A DNA stretch of 64,000 bases from Desulfitobacterium chlororespirans DSM 11544. GTDB lineage: Bacteria > Bacillota > Desulfitobacteriia > Desulfitobacteriales > Desulfitobacteriaceae. This document shows, in pieces, positions 16,791 to 24,942 of the stretch (positions are counted from its first letter, which is position 1; each line of letters opens with the position of its first letter). The DNA lies in contig NZ_FRDN01000015.1 of the NCBI RefSeq assembly GCF_900143285.1, forward strand, positions 62,001 to 126,000, written 5' to 3'. The notes beneath the pieces are model-generated. The model had not been told where the DNA came from, did not search any database, and saw nothing but the letters and a program-made list of their open reading frames with translations. The translations under genes were made by a program, and so were the position numbers.

Positions 16791-18459
16791 CAGAAAAATT
16801 CGTCATGTTCATCGCTATCAAGAAGTAGCCACGGTATTGGCCCGTAATGGATTCAGCCTCATCCTGGAAGAGATGGGGCTTATTAATTTTATCTCTTTTT
16901 CCAGGCGGATCCGGAGGCGGGAGGAAGCAGTGGATCCCATAACTCTCGGTCAGCGCCTGCGTAACGCCTTAGAGGAGTTGGGACCTACTTATGTCAAGAT
17001 TGGACAAATAGCCAGCACCCGGCCGGATATTATTCCCGATTACCTCATTACGGAACTGGAAAAATTGCAGGACCAAGTTCCGCCCTTTTCTTTTGCCGAA
17101 GTCAGTCAAATTATTGAAGCCGAGTTGGGGGCCCTGCCTCAGGATATTTTCCAGCATTTTGAGGAAGAGCCACTGGCCGCAGCCTCTATTGGCCAAGTTC
17201 ACCGTGCCGTTCTCCAATCAGGGGAAAGTGTTGCGGTAAAAATCCAGCGTCCCCGTATTGCCCAGAAGATCGAAACGGATCTGGAAATACTTTTGGATTT
17301 GGCTGCTTTGGCGGAAAAGCGTATGGATTGGGCAGCCCTGTATCATGTGCGGGATATGGTGGAGGAATTCGCCAATTCCTTGCGCAATGAATTAAACTAT
17401 GAAATTGAAGGCAATAATGCGGAACGAATCAGAAAGCAATTTCAAGGGGATTCCTCCATTCACATTCCCAAGGTCTATAAAGAGTACTCCACCAAAAAAG
17501 TTTTGACTTTGGAATACATTCAGGGAGTCAAGCTCAGCCAATTCCAGACTCTTGAGGCCCTGGGTTATAATCGGAAGGAACTGGCAGAAAATCTGATTAA
17601 AGCGATGTTCAAGCAAATCTTAATCGAGGGGTTTTTTCATGGGGATCCTCATCCGGGCAATATCTTCGTTTTGCCCCAACAGGTGATTTCCTTAATCGAT
17701 TTTGGCATGATCGGCAGGCTTTCTGCTGATATGAAGGATCATTTTGCTTCACTGGTCATCGGGATGATGCGGCGGAAGACGGAGGACATGGTGGAGGCTG
17801 TGTTTGCTATGGGGATCGTGCCTGAGGATCTGGATCCCAAGGTATTGTATCGGGATGTGGATGGGTTAAGAGAGAAGTATCTGGATGTGCCCATGAGTGA
17901 AGTCGATCTGGGGAGTGCCGTTAATGACCTGTTTAAGGTGGCCTACAAACATCGGATTATTATTCCCGCCGATCTTGTCCTGTTGGGTAAATCCCTCCTG
18001 AGTTTGGAAGGAATCGTGGAGCAGTTGGATCCCGAGATCAGCATCATCGATATTGCTGAACCTTTCGGTGAGCAGCTCCTTAAGGAACGGCTTCATCCCG
18101 TTTTTCTTGCTGAAAAGACCTGGAAACATTTCCGGGAATACTCCGATCTTTTATTAAACCTCCCTAAACAAGCCAAGGAGATTTTCAGCAGCATTCAGCG
18201 GGGTAAGATACGGGTGGAGATTTACTTACCCGAACTGGCCGCCTTTATACGGAAGCTGGACCGGATCAGCAACCAGCTCTCTTTCAGTATCTTATTGCTG
18301 TCCTTCAGCATTATTATGTGCGGTTTGATTATTGCCTCCGCCTTAGGCAAGGAACCGCTGGTCTTTTGGCGAATACCGGCTATTGAGGCTGGTTTTACAG
18401 TAGCGGCCATGATGTTCATTCTGCTGCTGGTATCCATTTTGCGTTCAGGAAGGTTTTAG
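16783..18459 (+). CDS. UbiB/AarF/ABC1 atypical kinase
   Basis: A 558-aa protein kinase-like ATPase of the UbiB family. The KxGQ-type motif YVKIGQIASTRPD, the Ala-rich AAASIGQVHRA loop, and catalytic HGDPHPGNIF and LIDFGMIG motifs are present. Two hydrophobic helices lie at the C-terminus (LSFSILLLSFSIIMCGLIIA and VAAMMFILLLVSIL). Family members support isoprenoid quinone metabolism; in this likely menaquinone user the exact role is unknown. The start at 16783 (MISRKIRHVH) overlaps the phasin gene; a longer open frame from 16663 runs through that gene and is not credible. Confidence 0.92.
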   Translation: MISRKIRHVHRYQEVATVLARNGFSLILEEMGLINFISFSRRIRRREEAVDPITLGQRLRNALEELGPTYVKIGQIASTRPDIIPDYLITELEKLQDQVPPFSFAEVSQIIEAELGALPQDIFQHFEEEPLAAASIGQVHRAVLQSGESVAVKIQRPRIAQKIETDLEILLDLAALAEKRMDWAALYHVRDMVEEFANSLRNELNYEIEGNNAERIRKQFQGDSSIHIPKVYKEYSTKKVLTLEYIQGVKLSQFQTLEALGYNRKELAENLIKAMFKQILIEGFFHGDPHPGNIFVLPQQVISLIDFGMIGRLSADMKDHFASLVIGMMRRKTEDMVEAVFAMGIVPEDLDPKVLYRDVDGLREKYLDVPMSEVDLGSAVNDLFKVAYKHRIIIPADLVLLGKSLLSLEGIVEQLDPEISIIDIAEPFGEQLLKERLHPVFLAEKTWKHFREYSDLLLNLPKQAKEIFSSIQRGKIRVEIYLPELAAFIRKLDRISNQLSFSILLLSFSIIMCGLIIASALGKEPLVFWRIPAIEAGFTVAAMMFILLLVSILRSGRF

Positions 18460-18562
18460 TACGGCGAGTTTTAAGTGTTACAAAGTACTGGCAGGAATGC
18501 CAAGTTTGGTCTTTTTTGCTATAATCATTAGCATAAGTAAACACATAGGAGATTGACATGTT

Positions 18563-19006
18563 ATGATTAGAGCAATGCAGGAAGGGGATCGGGAACTATT
18601 TCTGGAACTGACGGCTGAATTCTACCAGTCGGACGCTGTTCTTCACCCTGTACCTGAGGAATTTCACAGCAGAACCTTTGCGGAGATGATGAGTTCGGAT
18701 CGTTATCTGAACGGATATATTCTGGAACAGGAAAACCAGGCTGCCGGATATGGGATTACGGCCAAGACCTTTTCTCAGGAAGCAGGAGGGATCGTCGTTT
18801 GGATAGATGAGATTTATATCCTGCCCCCTTACCGCTCAAAGGGGCTTGCCCGGGAATTTTTTCAATACTTGGAGAGTCACCGGCATCCGGGCATCAAGCG
18901 GATCCGGCTGGAGGTGGAGGAAGAGAATGTTCAGGCCATATCCCTGTATAAACGATTGGGATTTAATGAGCTTGAATATATTCAGATGATCAAGGATTTT
19001 GACTGA
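18563..19006 (+). CDS. GNAT family N-acetyltransferase
   Basis: A 147-aa GNAT enzyme that would transfer acetyl from acetyl-CoA to an amine. The pyrophosphate-binding motif A is represented by VVWIDEIYILPPYRSKGLA (Arg/Gly turn RSKGLA), followed by a helix and the RLEVEEENVQAISLYKRLGF motif B. The substrate is unknown. It lies 104 bp after ubiB and has its own extended -10 (TGCTATAAT, 18518-18525). Confidence 0.9.
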   Translation: MIRAMQEGDRELFLELTAEFYQSDAVLHPVPEEFHSRTFAEMMSSDRYLNGYILEQENQAAGYGITAKTFSQEAGGIVVWIDEIYILPPYRSKGLAREFFQYLESHRHPGIKRIRLEVEEENVQAISLYKRLGFNELEYIQMIKDFD

Positions 19007-19094
19007 TGGATAGGAACTCATGAGTATAAGGAAGTTTATGGAGTTAATGATTAAATCAAGAACAATAAAAAGAAACAAGAGGATGGAATAGTGC

Positions 19095-19523
19095 ATGAAA
19101 GTTGTTGAAGTAAAAGATGCGGAATTAGAGGAGGCCTTTCAAATTCGCAGGGAAGTTTTTGTGGAAGAGCAGGGGGTTCCGCTGCAGGATGAATTTGATG
19201 GCTATGACGAGCCCGGTGCAGCCGCCCGTCATATTCTGGTGTACTATGAAGACCAGCCGGCAGCGGCAGGCAGATTGCGTGGGTTGGAGGATACAGCTAA
19301 ATTGGAGCGGATCTGTGTGCGTGCCGCCATGCGAAAATTCGGCTTAGGCAGTGCCGTAGTCAAAAGCCTGGAGAAGATTGCACAAGGGGAAGGTTTCCAT
19401 AAAGCAAAGGTTCATGCTCAGACCCAGGCTCGGAACTTTTATGAAAAGCTGGGGTACAGCCAAGTGTCTGGGGAATTCATGGAAGATGGGATTCCCCATA
19501 TCATTATGGAAAGGACGCTTTAA
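19095..19523 (+). CDS. GNAT family N-acetyltransferase (ElaA/YjcF-like)
   Basis: A 142-aa GNAT with the ElaA/YjcF-type opening (EAFQIRREVFVEEQGVP). Motif A is RICVRAAMRKFGLGSAVVKS and the C-terminus is typical (KVHAQTQARNFYEKLGY, FMEDGIPHIIMER). The acceptor is unknown. Its stop immediately precedes the ATG of the DNA glycosylase gene at 19524, so the two are coupled. Confidence 0.9.
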   Translation: MKVVEVKDAELEEAFQIRREVFVEEQGVPLQDEFDGYDEPGAAARHILVYYEDQPAAAGRLRGLEDTAKLERICVRAAMRKFGLGSAVVKSLEKIAQGEGFHKAKVHAQTQARNFYEKLGYSQVSGEFMEDGIPHIIMERTL

Positions 19524-20120
19524 ATGATTTTTTTTCCATACGGGTCCAAAGAAATTGAGCATTTGAAGACCCGGGATGAAGTCCTGGGGCAAGCTATTGA
19601 GCGCATGGGGATGATCGAGAGAGCGATTACCCCGAATCTTTTTGAAGCGCTGATCTCCAGTGTGGTCAGCCAGCAGATTTCCAAAAAGGCAGCTGAGACG
19701 GTATGGAACCGGCTGCAAAGCCTTCTGGGAGAGATCAGTGCTGAGCGCATTGCCTTAGCCGATCTGGAAGCGATTCAAGGCTGTGGCATGTCCACACGCA
19801 AGGCTGGATATATCAAAGGGATTGCCGCAGCCGCTCAAAGAGGTGAGGTGGATTTCCAGGAGCTTCATACCTTGAGTGATGAAGAAATCATCCAATCCTT
19901 GTCGGCTTTACCCGGTGTGGGAGTGTGGACAGCGGAGATGCTGCTGATCCATGCCCTTTGCCGGCCCGACGTGGTCAGTTATCGGGATTTAGCTATCCGC
20001 AGGGGAATGATGAACTGTTATGGACTGGAGGAGTTAGCCAAGGAGACCTTTGAGCATTACCGCAAGAAGTACTCACCTTACGGGTCTGTGGCTTCTCTGT
20101 ATCTTTGGGCCATGTCTTAG
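19524..20120 (+). CDS. DNA-3-methyladenine glycosylase II-like (HhH-GPD)
   Basis: A 198-aa base-excision repair glycosylase of the AlkA class, lacking the N-terminal AlkA domain of the longer E. coli form. The helix-hairpin-helix LPGVGVWTAEMLL is followed by the catalytic Asp in SYRDLAIRRGM. There is no Fe-S cluster Cys set, which separates it from MutY/Nth. It starts directly after the GNAT stop. It would excise alkylated purines from DNA. Confidence 0.92.
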   Translation: MIFFPYGSKEIEHLKTRDEVLGQAIERMGMIERAITPNLFEALISSVVSQQISKKAAETVWNRLQSLLGEISAERIALADLEAIQGCGMSTRKAGYIKGIAAAAQRGEVDFQELHTLSDEEIIQSLSALPGVGVWTAEMLLIHALCRPDVVSYRDLAIRRGMMNCYGLEELAKETFEHYRKKYSPYGSVASLYLWAMS

Positions 20121-20176
20121 TAATGCTAAGCCCGTATCCTTGTCTTCTCCGGGGGATGAGAATAGAATCTGTGTAA

Positions 20177-20208
20177 AAAGGTGGTTCCCATAAGACGGAA
20201 CCACCTTT
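20177..20208. terminator. Hairpin between alkA-like gene and the Cys/Pro-rich gene
   Basis: Perfect 12-bp stem AAAGGTGGTTCC / GGAACCACCTTT with an 8-nt loop between convergent genes. The flanking A and T runs are short on both sides, so termination in either direction is possible. Confidence 0.65.
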
Positions 20209-20242
20209 GCTATGAGCAGCATAGTATAAAAGGATGAGTCTT

Positions 20243-20509
20243 TTACCCTTTGGAACGAGATGAGGGGGGATTATTGATTAGAGGTGGCTGAACCGGAGGC
20301 TGCTGTTGAACCGGGGCCTGTTGGACAGGCGGGCATTGCGGTCTTTGTTGAACTGGATAAGAAGGATAAGAAGGATACATGTTGGGGAACGGAGTGTGTG
20401 CCGGAGGACAGCAGGTTTGAACCGGGGGACAGCAGGATTGAGTATTAAGGAATTGAGGATACGGTCCATAAAAACTGAAGGGGACGCAGCATTTATCAAA
20501 AAGATGCAT
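20243..20509 (-). CDS. Cys- and Pro-rich small protein, possible spore-surface protein
   Basis: An 88-aa low-complexity protein. The N-terminus reads MHLFDKCCVPFSFYGPYPQF and is followed by paired-Cys and Pro motifs (SCCPPVQTCCPPAH), a Tyr/Pro segment (YPSYPSYPVQQ) and a Gln/Pro tail (PVQQAPVQQQPPVQPP). No enzyme motif is present. The composition is like spore coat or exosporium structural proteins, which is an inference. A strong AAAGGAGTG site precedes the ATG. It is monocistronic and shares a hairpin with the convergent glycosylase gene. Confidence 0.7.
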   Translation of the reverse strand: MHLFDKCCVPFSFYGPYPQFLNTQSCCPPVQTCCPPAHTPFPNMYPSYPSYPVQQRPQCPPVQQAPVQQQPPVQPPLINNPPSSRSKG

Positions 20510-20636
20510 AAAGATTCACTCCTTTTCCTGGATTAATCGGCGATGAACGCTGAAGAAGGTTTAAGGGTTTATATTTCCAATATATGGGTATTTATATTTT
20601 TTGAAAGTTGGCCAGTTTAATAAACGAAATTTTATC

Positions 20637-20665
20637 TTGTTGCTCTTGAAGTGCTGTATTATAAT
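20637..20665 (+). promoter_or_regulatory. Sigma-A-type promoter of the aspartokinase gene
   Basis: TTGTTG (20637-20642), a 17-bp spacer and TATAAT (20660-20665), about 50 bp before the start codon. Confidence 0.7.
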
Positions 20666-20713
20666 GATGAATAGTGTTATTTAACAGAGAACTTGATACT
20701 GATGAGGTGTTGT

Positions 20714-22096
20714 ATGTTAACGGTAGAAAAAATCGGGGGCACTTCTATGTCCCAATTCGAAGATGTCTTGAAAAATATTATTGGGGAACTGGATTCACAG
20801 CGTTTCAGCTTTGGCAGAGTGTTTGTTGTCTCCGCTTACGCAGGGGTGACCAACAAACTTTTGGAGGATAAAAAGACAAAGGCTCCGGGAATTTATCGTC
20901 ATTTTGTCAATGGAGAAGATTGCGAAGAAGCGTTAAATGTCCTCTTACAGGATCTTCTCAAGGTTAACGAAAGATTTGTGAATATCGGTTTGGATTATGA
21001 AGCGGCTAAGGAGTTCCTGGGCTCAAGGATCCAACAAACCAAATCCTATTTGCATAGTATGCATGAAATCATTGCCTCCGGTTATGTGGATCGGGAGAAT
21101 ATTTTCTCGGCGGCCAGGGAACTGCTGGCCTCTTTGGGGGAAGCTCATTCGGCTTTCAATTCCGTGAACATCCTGCAGAACCGCGGCATACCCGCCCGCC
21201 TTGTGGACTTAACCGGTCTCCGGGATTCCCGCCAGCTGACGATCGACGAGCGGATCGCCAAAACCTTCCGGGGTGTGGATCCCTTTAAGGAGATCGTCAT
21301 CGTCACCGGGTATACTAAAGGTAAAGAAGGGATTATGCGCCAATTTGAACGGGGCTATTCCGAGATCACTTTCTCCCGGATTGCCACTCATCTTCATGCG
21401 GATGAAGCGATTATTCATAAAGAGTTTCATTTATCTTCCGCCGATCCGAAGATTGTGGGGGTAGAAAAGGCTATCCCCGTGGGACGGACGAATTATGATG
21501 TTGCGGATCAGCTTGCGGATATAGGCATGGAGGCCATTCACCCCAATGCCTCCAAGCCCTTGGAAATGGCCGGAATTAATCTTCGTCTGAAGAACACTTT
21601 CGAGCCGGATCATCCGGGAACTCTCATCTCCAAAGACTATATTGGCCCCGAGGCCAAAATAGAGATTGTAGCCGGTTCGGACAAAGTGGTGGTCGTGGAA
21701 ATCCATGATTCCTTAATGGTGGGGGAAGCAGGCTACGATAAGCAGATTATGGAGATGTTCATGAACTATTCCGTAAGTTATATCATGAAAGCCACCAATG
21801 CCAACAGCATCTCCCTGGTAATCTGGGAGCACGATCTGAACGAAGAACTGATGGCGGAGCTGAAGGGGGCTTATCAGACCGTAACCATTCTGCCCGCGGC
21901 CATCGTCTGCGTGATCGGCTCGAATATTGCCGTTCCTAATATTTTAGCTCGTGCCACCAGCAGTTTAGCGAAGAATCATATTAATGTGAACTGTGTGTCC
22001 CAGTCCCTGCGTCAGGTCAATATGCAATTTGTCATTGACCGGGATAAATACACCAGTGCGATTTATCATCTTAACGAAGATTTATGTGTAGGGTAA
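20714..22096 (+). CDS. Aspartate kinase, AK-Ect (ectoine-cluster) type
   Basis: Phosphorylates aspartate, the first step toward Lys/Met/Thr and ectoine. The start at 20714 gives MLTVEKIGGTSMS, with the substrate-binding KIGGTSM (KFGGTSV in ordinary enzymes). Other motifs are FVVSAYAGVTNKL, the VTGYTKGKEG loop, GRTNYDVADQLAD, and two ACT-type repeats from about residue 305 (VVVVEIHDSLMVG; INVNCVSQSLRQVNMQFVI). The N-terminus and overall length (about 460 aa) are more like the specialised aspartokinase of ectoine clusters than LysC. No ectABC genes accompany it; it is monocistronic with its own promoter and terminator. Confidence 0.85.
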   Translation: MLTVEKIGGTSMSQFEDVLKNIIGELDSQRFSFGRVFVVSAYAGVTNKLLEDKKTKAPGIYRHFVNGEDCEEALNVLLQDLLKVNERFVNIGLDYEAAKEFLGSRIQQTKSYLHSMHEIIASGYVDRENIFSAARELLASLGEAHSAFNSVNILQNRGIPARLVDLTGLRDSRQLTIDERIAKTFRGVDPFKEIVIVTGYTKGKEGIMRQFERGYSEITFSRIATHLHADEAIIHKEFHLSSADPKIVGVEKAIPVGRTNYDVADQLADIGMEAIHPNASKPLEMAGINLRLKNTFEPDHPGTLISKDYIGPEAKIEIVAGSDKVVVVEIHDSLMVGEAGYDKQIMEMFMNYSVSYIMKATNANSISLVIWEHDLNEELMAELKGAYQTVTILPAAIVCVIGSNIAVPNILARATSSLAKNHINVNCVSQSLRQVNMQFVIDRDKYTSAIYHLNEDLCVG

Positions 22097-22116
22097 TACG
22101 GAGAGTAAAGCAAAAA

Positions 22117-22147
22117 GATAGGGCGCCTTTCAGCCAGGCGCCCTATC
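22117..22147. terminator. Terminator between aspartokinase and the toxin gene
   Basis: Perfect 11-bp stem GATAGGGCGCC / GGCGCCCTATC followed by TTTCTTT on the plus strand. It overlaps the last codon of the convergent PemK-like toxin gene; on the minus strand TTTTTGC follows the stem, so it can act both ways. Confidence 0.8.
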
Positions 22148-22508
22148 TTTCTTTATGAATTAATTCAAGTTCAGCTACCAAGTAATTAAAGCTGTTTTCG
22201 TCCATCTTTATAATATAGTCCTCAGGTTTAATTTTATCCATAAGATACTCATTGGAATATCTCAATAAAAATAGACCTTTTACCCACGATGGCTTAGTAA
22301 ATCCATTATTGCGCCAATTTAAAATGGGGACCTTAAATTGATCGTAATAGGATGGTGGATTATTTGGTGCTTGAGAAGTTGTTGAAACTAAAACAAATAA
22401 TTCATCTGCAGTACCACCAACAATTATGGCTGGTCTTCTTTTGCTGCTATCAGGATCATCTTCGAATTCAACATCTAACCAAAAGATATCTCCAACACTA
22501 AGGTTCAT
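22143..22508 (-). CDS. PemK/MazF-like toxin of a type II toxin-antitoxin pair
   Basis: A 121-aa SH3-barrel-type protein. The opening VGDIFWLDVEFEDDPDSSKR with RRPAIIVGG matches the PemK/MazF pattern (GDI.w..., then RP.ivv), with further strands LFVLVSTTSQ and PSWVKGLFLLRYS. Family members are usually mRNA endonucleases, but several PemK-like proteins have lost activity, so catalysis is uncertain. The gene begins 7 bp after the upstream antitoxin-like gene. It is AT-richer than its neighbours, consistent with transfer. Confidence 0.78.
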   Translation of the reverse strand: MNLSVGDIFWLDVEFEDDPDSSKRRPAIIVGGTADELFVLVSTTSQAPNNPPSYYDQFKVPILNWRNNGFTKPSWVKGLFLLRYSNEYLMDKIKPEDYIIKMDENSFNYLVAELELIHKER

Positions 22509-22515
22509 GATTCAA

Positions 22516-22707
22516 TCAATCCTCATGAATGTAACGATGAGCGGGATTATTTTTGTCTAATTGCACTTTGCCATCTTTAATTTTAGGGCTTATCGTTATC
22601 TCCTTTAGTTTTTTTTCAGATAAAGACAAACCCTTATATGTATTTACTTCTTTTTTTGCTAATGAAGGCATTTGCTGACCCTCCTCTTGAGGACTATTCT
22701 TGTCCAT
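22516..22707 (-). CDS. Probable antitoxin partner of the PemK-like toxin
   Basis: A 63-aa charged protein directly upstream of the toxin. It has a disordered N-terminus (MDKNSPQEEGQQMP), a central SLSEKKLKEITISPKIKDGK and a C-terminal KNNPAHRYIHED. The acidic, aromatic C-terminus ('NPxHRxWxxD'-like) recalls antitoxins found with PemK-like toxins. No ribbon-helix-helix or AbrB DNA-binding motif is recognised. The ribosome site GGAGGTGG precedes the ATG. The assignment depends mainly on gene order. Confidence 0.6.
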   Translation of the reverse strand: MDKNSPQEEGQQMPSLAKKEVNTYKGLSLSEKKLKEITISPKIKDGKVQLDKNNPAHRYIHED

Positions 22708-22827
22708 ATCTTACCACCTCCATAGTTCGGCTACAAGACTCTATGTCTAGTTTTGCCAATTTAGAAGGAGATAATTATAGACATATTCGAAGGGCGCAGA
22801 CAAGTCCAATATGATTTAAAGGGCAGC

Positions 22828-23976
22828 TTACTCAGGCCGCGGACTTCTTGGCGGCTTGGGTCCGAAGAATTGATAATAATGGCATTCCAGGCGGCCGTTG
22901 TAAAGCTTTCTGCTCTTATCCCAGCGACGGCCGATCAGGAGCTCGGGATGTTTATCCGTGGTGATCATATGCAAGGACCAGGTTGCCAAGCTCTTGAAGA
23001 TCTCGCCAAGATCTTTATAGAGCTGTTTGACTTCCTCTTCCTCACCCAAACGCTCTCCATAAGGAGGGTTCGTGATCAGATGGCCGTATTGGAACCGAGA
23101 GCGGACTTCGGCAGCAGGCAAGCGTTGGAAGAAGATTTTATCCGTCAGTCCGGCATCTTCACAATGAGCCCGGGCCAGCTGAAGGGCTTTGAGATCGATA
23201 TCCGAACCATAAATATGGAGTTCCTGATCCCGATTATAGAGGTCTTCAGCTTCTTCACGGGCTTCCTGCCAAAATTTCTCCTTAATATTGGGCCATTTCT
23301 CAGCGATAAAGTCTCTCTTTAAACCTGGTGCACGATTAAGGGCGATCATAGCGGCTTCGATAGGAATAGTTCCCGTGCCGCAGCAAGGATCAATTAAGGC
23401 ACGGTCCGCTTTCCAATAGCTGAGATTGATCATAGCGGCGGCTAAGGTTTCTTTTAAAGGGGCTTGCCCGGCCAACCTGCGATAGCTCCGTTTGTGCAGC
23501 CCGGCGCCGGAAGTGTCGATGGTAAGGGTAACGACATCCTTTAAAAGAGCGACTTCGATTTTATACTTGGGGCCGGTTTCTTTAAACCAACTGATGCCGT
23601 AAACATCTTTGAGCCGTTCTACGACAGCTTTTTTAACAATAGCCTGGCAATCGGAAACGCTGAAAAGCTTGGATTTTATGGACTTTCCTTCCACAGGGAA
23701 TTCTGCGTCTATAGGGAGCCATTCTTCCCAGGGCAGGGCTTTGGTTTGCTGGAAAAGCTCCTCAAAAGTTGTTGCTTTGAATTCGCCCATTTTCAGCAGG
23801 ACCCGCTCCGCTGAACGCAGCCAGAGATTGGTTCGGCAAATTCCCAGCTCATTGGCGGCAAAGGTAATTTTGCCGTTTTCTACTTGAGTTTCGGTATAGC
23901 CCAGATTATGGAGTTCACGGTTTACTATGGATTCAATGCCAAAGGCACTTGTGGCAATCAACTCTAATTTAGCCAA
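22828..23976 (-). CDS. THUMP-domain RNA guanine-N2-type methyltransferase (RlmL/YpsC family)
   Basis: A SAM-dependent RNA methyltransferase of about 382 aa. It has an N-terminal ferredoxin-like plus THUMP region (KLELIATSAFGIESIVNRE, GAGLHKRSYRRL) and a C-terminal Rossmann domain with DPCCGTGTIPIEAAMIA (SAM loop) and the catalytic ITNPPYGERLG (N-P-P-Y, typical of N2-guanine methylation). The frame starts at ATGATG 23997, but GAAGGGTGAT lies inside it, so TTG 23976 (MAKLELIAT) is the more likely start by comparison with YpsC. It acts on 23S rRNA or a related substrate. Confidence 0.9.
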   Translation of the reverse strand: MAKLELIATSAFGIESIVNRELHNLGYTETQVENGKITFAANELGICRTNLWLRSAERVLLKMGEFKATTFEELFQQTKALPWEEWLPIDAEFPVEGKSIKSKLFSVSDCQAIVKKAVVERLKDVYGISWFKETGPKYKIEVALLKDVVTLTIDTSGAGLHKRSYRRLAGQAPLKETLAAAMINLSYWKADRALIDPCCGTGTIPIEAAMIALNRAPGLKRDFIAEKWPNIKEKFWQEAREEAEDLYNRDQELHIYGSDIDLKALQLARAHCEDAGLTDKIFFQRLPAAEVRSRFQYGHLITNPPYGERLGEEEEVKQLYKDLGEIFKSLATWSLHMITTDKHPELLIGRRWDKSRKLYNGRLECHYYQFFGPKPPRSPRPE

Positions 23977-24145
23977 TGCGGTATCACCCTTCATCATAAA
24001 ATTCTTCTTCTATCATAATAACTCACCCGGAGAAAGGCAAGTCTTGCAAACATATCCTGTTCACTATAGGATTAACTATAGAATAAGGTGAGATGATGAA
24101 GAGCATGAATGCATGAATAGTGATAAGGCAGTAGGAGGGTATTCA

Positions 24146-24850
24146 GTGGAAACGATGGAGCGGCGTGAAGAAGATAATCGTGCAGGGAATAAACCTGAAG
24201 AGAATAAACCTGAAGAGAATAATCAGGATGAGGAACACTATGAAGAAAAGCTGCGCCGGGCCTTGATACCCTCATTTTGGCTCACCCAGCTGCTCTCGCT
24301 GCTTTTGGGAGGGTTCTTGCTTTGGTTTTTTTACCTGCGTCAAGGGTATCCCTGGCAGGACTTCTTGGCCTGGGACAGCACCTGGAGTATATGGGGCTTA
24401 AGTACCGTATTAGCAGTTTCCATGATGGGCTTACAAATTCTGGCCTGGAAAATCTTCTCTCCCGATGCGTTTGATGATGGCGGCATTAACCGGCTTTTAT
24501 TGGAACTGCCGTCCCAATTCCTGTTGCCCATGTTTATCATCGGAGCCTTTTCAGAAGAACTGCTGATCAGAGGAGTGATCCAGACCGGGCTTGCGGGCTT
24601 TTTCGGCCCCGTTTACGGTATCTTATTCACCAGCCTTATTTTCACCGGGATGCACTTCCGCTATCTTAAGAAACCCCTCCTGATAGTGGCAGCTTTCGTG
24701 ATCAGCGTATGTCTTTGCCTCCTCTATGGATTCGCGGGAACCCTTTGGGCTACGGTATATGCTCATTTTCTCTATAATTTCGGAGCGGCTCTTTTAGCCA
24801 AAAAATATTACCTGCCTTTACTGGCAAGGGAGAAAAAGATAAATAGTTAA
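24146..24850 (+). CDS. CPBP-family intramembrane metalloprotease
   Basis: A membrane protein of about 234 aa of the CAAX protease/bacteriocin-processing (CPBP, Abi) family. Its conserved motifs are FSEELLIRG (EExxxR) near residue 136, TGMHFRY (HxxxF/Y) near 170, and AHFLYN near the end. GTG 24146 behind GGAGGG is preferred over the upstream ATG at 24113. The N-terminus is acidic and contains a tandem repeat (NKPEENKPEEN from a repeated 15-bp unit). The substrate is unknown. Confidence 0.88.
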   Translation: METMERREEDNRAGNKPEENKPEENNQDEEHYEEKLRRALIPSFWLTQLLSLLLGGFLLWFFYLRQGYPWQDFLAWDSTWSIWGLSTVLAVSMMGLQILAWKIFSPDAFDDGGINRLLLELPSQFLLPMFIIGAFSEELLIRGVIQTGLAGFFGPVYGILFTSLIFTGMHFRYLKKPLLIVAAFVISVCLCLLYGFAGTLWATVYAHFLYNFGAALLAKKYYLPLLAREKKINS

Positions 24851-24853
24851 GGA

Positions 24854-24910
24854 AAAGGGAGCATCGCCGACTGCTTCAAGCAGCTTCGCAACACTCCCTT
24901 TAGGTTTTTG
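24854..24910 (+). terminator. Terminator after the CPBP gene
   Basis: Outer stem AAAGGGAG / CTCCCTTT enclosing an inner CTGCTTCAAGCAG hairpin, followed by TAGGTTTTT. It closes only 4 bp after the stop. Confidence 0.75.
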
Positions 24911-24942
24911 CACCTCAGGATGGCTTACTAATTTGTAATGGT

